14,539 nt of DNA, taken from MB-PLM-2 sp964385715. Its GTDB lineage: Bacteria; Planctomycetota; Planctomycetia; Pirellulales; UBA7805. The stretch lies in NCBI GenBank assembly GCA_964385715.1, contig CAYLRE010000101.1, positions 1-14,539 on the forward strand, given 5' to 3'. The notes under the pieces are model-generated. The model did not search any database. It was not told the DNA's origin and worked only from the letters and a program-made list of their open reading frames with translations. Position numbers and translations under genes: made by a program. This document shows, piece by piece, positions 13,457-14,539 of this stretch; the first letter of the stretch is position 1; every line of letters starts with the position of its first letter.

Positions 13457-14137
13457 CTAACCCCTAGTCGTCGTGCGCAATTGCTCCGCCCGTCGTTCCA
13501 CTTCCGCTGCCGCGTCGGGGCGGTTGCTGAGCCGGTATAGGTAGGCCAGGTTTTCCACGGCCGCGGCCGTGGCGGGGTGATGCGGGCCGAGTGCCTTTTC
13601 GCGGATCGCGAGTGATCGCTGGAAGAGTGGTTCTGCGTGCTGATAGAGTCTTCGCATCGTTAGCGAAGTCGCAAGGTTGTTCAGCGCGATTGCGACCTGA
13701 GGATGATCCTGGCCGTACACTCGCTCGTCGATGCTGAGCGAGCGAACGTAGAGTTGCTCGGCCTCTTCTCTTCGGTCCAAGTGGTCGTAAGCCGACGCTA
13801 AGTTGTTAAGCGTCTTGCTCACCAGCGGGTGATCAGGGCCAAACGCTTGCTCGGCCAGTTCGAGCGCTCGTTGCAAAAGCGGTACGGCTTCCGCATCACG
13901 TTCTTGGTCAATGTACAGGCCTCCCAGGTTGCTCAGGTCGGTGGCCATGACGTGACTCTCTGGCCCATACGCCTTCTCATCGATCGCGCCCGCCCGGAGG
14001 TACGCCTGTTCGGCTTCCTGGTAACGTTCTTGATCTTGAAGCAGCAGTCCTAGGTTGTTGAGTGCCGTCGCGGTGTTGGGGTGCTCCGGGCCATGCGTCT
14101 GCTCACAAAACAGTTGGTTTTCCGGCGTTTTTGCCAT
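13457..14137 (-). CDS. Tetratricopeptide repeat protein (kinesin-light-chain type), probably N-terminally truncated
   Basis: The product from the ATG at 14137 has 226 residues and is almost entirely five 42-residue TPR units. Each begins with a GP.HP-like turn (HGPEHPNTATALNNLG, YGPESHVMATDLSNLG, FGPDHPLVSKTLNNLA, YGQDHPQVAIALNNLA, LGPHHPATAAAVENLA). Such TPRs mediate protein contacts and in planctomycetes usually sit in much longer proteins, often with kinase or other effector domains. Here the first repeat lacks a proper preceding helix, no ribosome binding site is seen, and the frame stays open upstream to 14500 only through palindrome-rich, non-TPR sequence. I infer a truncated gene or remnant. 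It converges on the hydroxylase operon, 34 bp away. Confidence 0.7.
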   Translation of the reverse strand: MAKTPENQLFCEQTHGPEHPNTATALNNLGLLLQDQERYQEAEQAYLRAGAIDEKAYGPESHVMATDLSNLGGLYIDQERDAEAVPLLQRALELAEQAFGPDHPLVSKTLNNLASAYDHLDRREEAEQLYVRSLSIDERVYGQDHPQVAIALNNLATSLTMRRLYQHAEPLFQRSLAIREKALGPHHPATAAAVENLAYLYRLSNRPDAAAEVERRAEQLRTTTRG

Positions 14138-14539
14138 TGTTAGGACGCCGCGGGCCGTTCTTGGATGTCCGCAGAACTGTCCGCCAGCGAGCACCCTGTC
14201 CGGATCCGGACAATTCATTTTCGCGTCAAGCGGCTCGGCTCCCTTTACCTGTCCGGAATCGGACAGCCCCCAATCCACGCGAAAATGCCGTAGTCGTGTG
14301 CCACTAAGGAGTTGCGAGTCAGGTGTGCGAATCCGGACACCGCTGGCACGGGCTTTGCATTTCAGGTTCCCCCAGCGGTGCCGCCTGGCATACCGACGCG
14401 CGTGGATGCGCCGTCGGAATTGGCGGTTGCGCCGCAGCAAGACGTCCGCGAGGGGAAACGCGCGAACCTTCGTCGTGCTTGTGGCTGTGTCGAGCGCCAC
14501 TGGCTGCGCTAACGGGCGCGAAGGATTGCGCCGTGATCG
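14138..14539. other. Gene-free, palindrome-rich stretch at the window end
   Basis: No credible gene is seen in these 402 bases. Frames are open on both strands, but their translations are Arg/Pro-rich and lack domains. The stretch holds three GTCCG-type palindromes, an 11-bp inverted repeat around the middle one, a 9-bp inverted repeat CACCGCTGG/CCAGCGGTG (14338-14346 and 14372-14380), and a 14-base copy of the CACTGGCTG element (14494-14507). Confidence 0.6.
14196..14340. repeat. Cluster of three GTCCG/CGGAC palindromes with nested inverted repeat
   Basis: TGTCCGGATCCGGACA (14197-14212) is a perfect 16-base palindrome. CTGTCCGGAATCGGACAG (14249-14266) has perfect 7-bp arms around GAAT. GTGTGCGAATCCGGACAC (14323-14340) has 7-bp arms with one mismatch. 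The middle one is enclosed by an 11-bp inverted repeat, CATTTTCGCGT (14216-14226) and ACGCGAAAATG (14277-14287). Related half-sites TGTCCGC occur at 14166 and 14179. Candidates are a dispersed REP family or binding sites for a regulator. Confidence 0.6.

Noticed and set aside
14312..14512. A 66-codon plus-strand open frame at the window end
   Set aside because: It crosses palindromes and the CACTGGCTG repeat, has no ribosome binding site and shows no domain.

Overview
The window looks like chromosome of a planctomycete, probably of the Pirellulales type. The evidence is a paired DUF1553 and DUF1501 gene set, a kinesin-light-chain-type TPR protein, long secreted proteins of unknown function, and intergenic DNA rich in short palindromic repeats. 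No rRNA, tRNA, CRISPR array or prophage was seen. The assignment rests on family knowledge; no search was run.

Layout: (1) 1-3235, plus strand: the 3' end of a DUF1553 (PSD1-type) protein with two lectin-like domains inserted near its C-terminus, then a Tat-exported DUF1501 protein. (2) 3236-3601: a gene-free stretch with several hairpin repeats. (3) 3602-6238: a tight operon of a TIM-barrel sugar isomerase/epimerase, an XdhC-type molybdenum-cofactor chaperone and a MocA-like nucleotidyltransferase. (4) 6341-8223: two exported or membrane-anchored proteins without known function. The second has LTPA repeats and a Cys-rich tail. (5) 8301-9137: a REP-associated tyrosine transposase (RAYT) on the minus strand, bracketed by inverted copies of its putative REP, including a 39-bp tandem array. 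(6) 9335-13422: a four-gene, translationally coupled operon for a molybdenum hydroxylase of the xanthine dehydrogenase/aldehyde oxidoreductase family: FeS subunit, Mo subunit, FAD subunit, and a 77-residue eight-Cys protein. (7) 13457-14137, minus strand: a TPR protein that seems to lack its N-terminal part. Upstream of it (14138-14539) lies a cluster of GTCCG palindromes.

How the genes may work together: the XdhC and MocA-like proteins would mature and sulfurate or cytidylylate the molybdenum cofactor used by the hydroxylase 3 kb downstream. The FeS subunit has a canonical Tat signal, so the complex is probably folded in the cytoplasm and exported, as known for E. coli PaoABC.

The most striking observation is in that FeS subunit. 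All four cysteines expected to bind the N-terminal, plant-ferredoxin-type [2Fe-2S] cluster are serine (S91, S96, S99, S111, at exactly the canonical spacing). The four ligands of the second cluster are intact (C149, C152, C184, C186). The same operon ends with a small eight-cysteine protein coupled by an ATGA overlap. I infer a molybdenum hydroxylase with a rewired electron path, in which the small protein may be a replacement carrier or partner. This is a hypothesis, not a demonstrated system.
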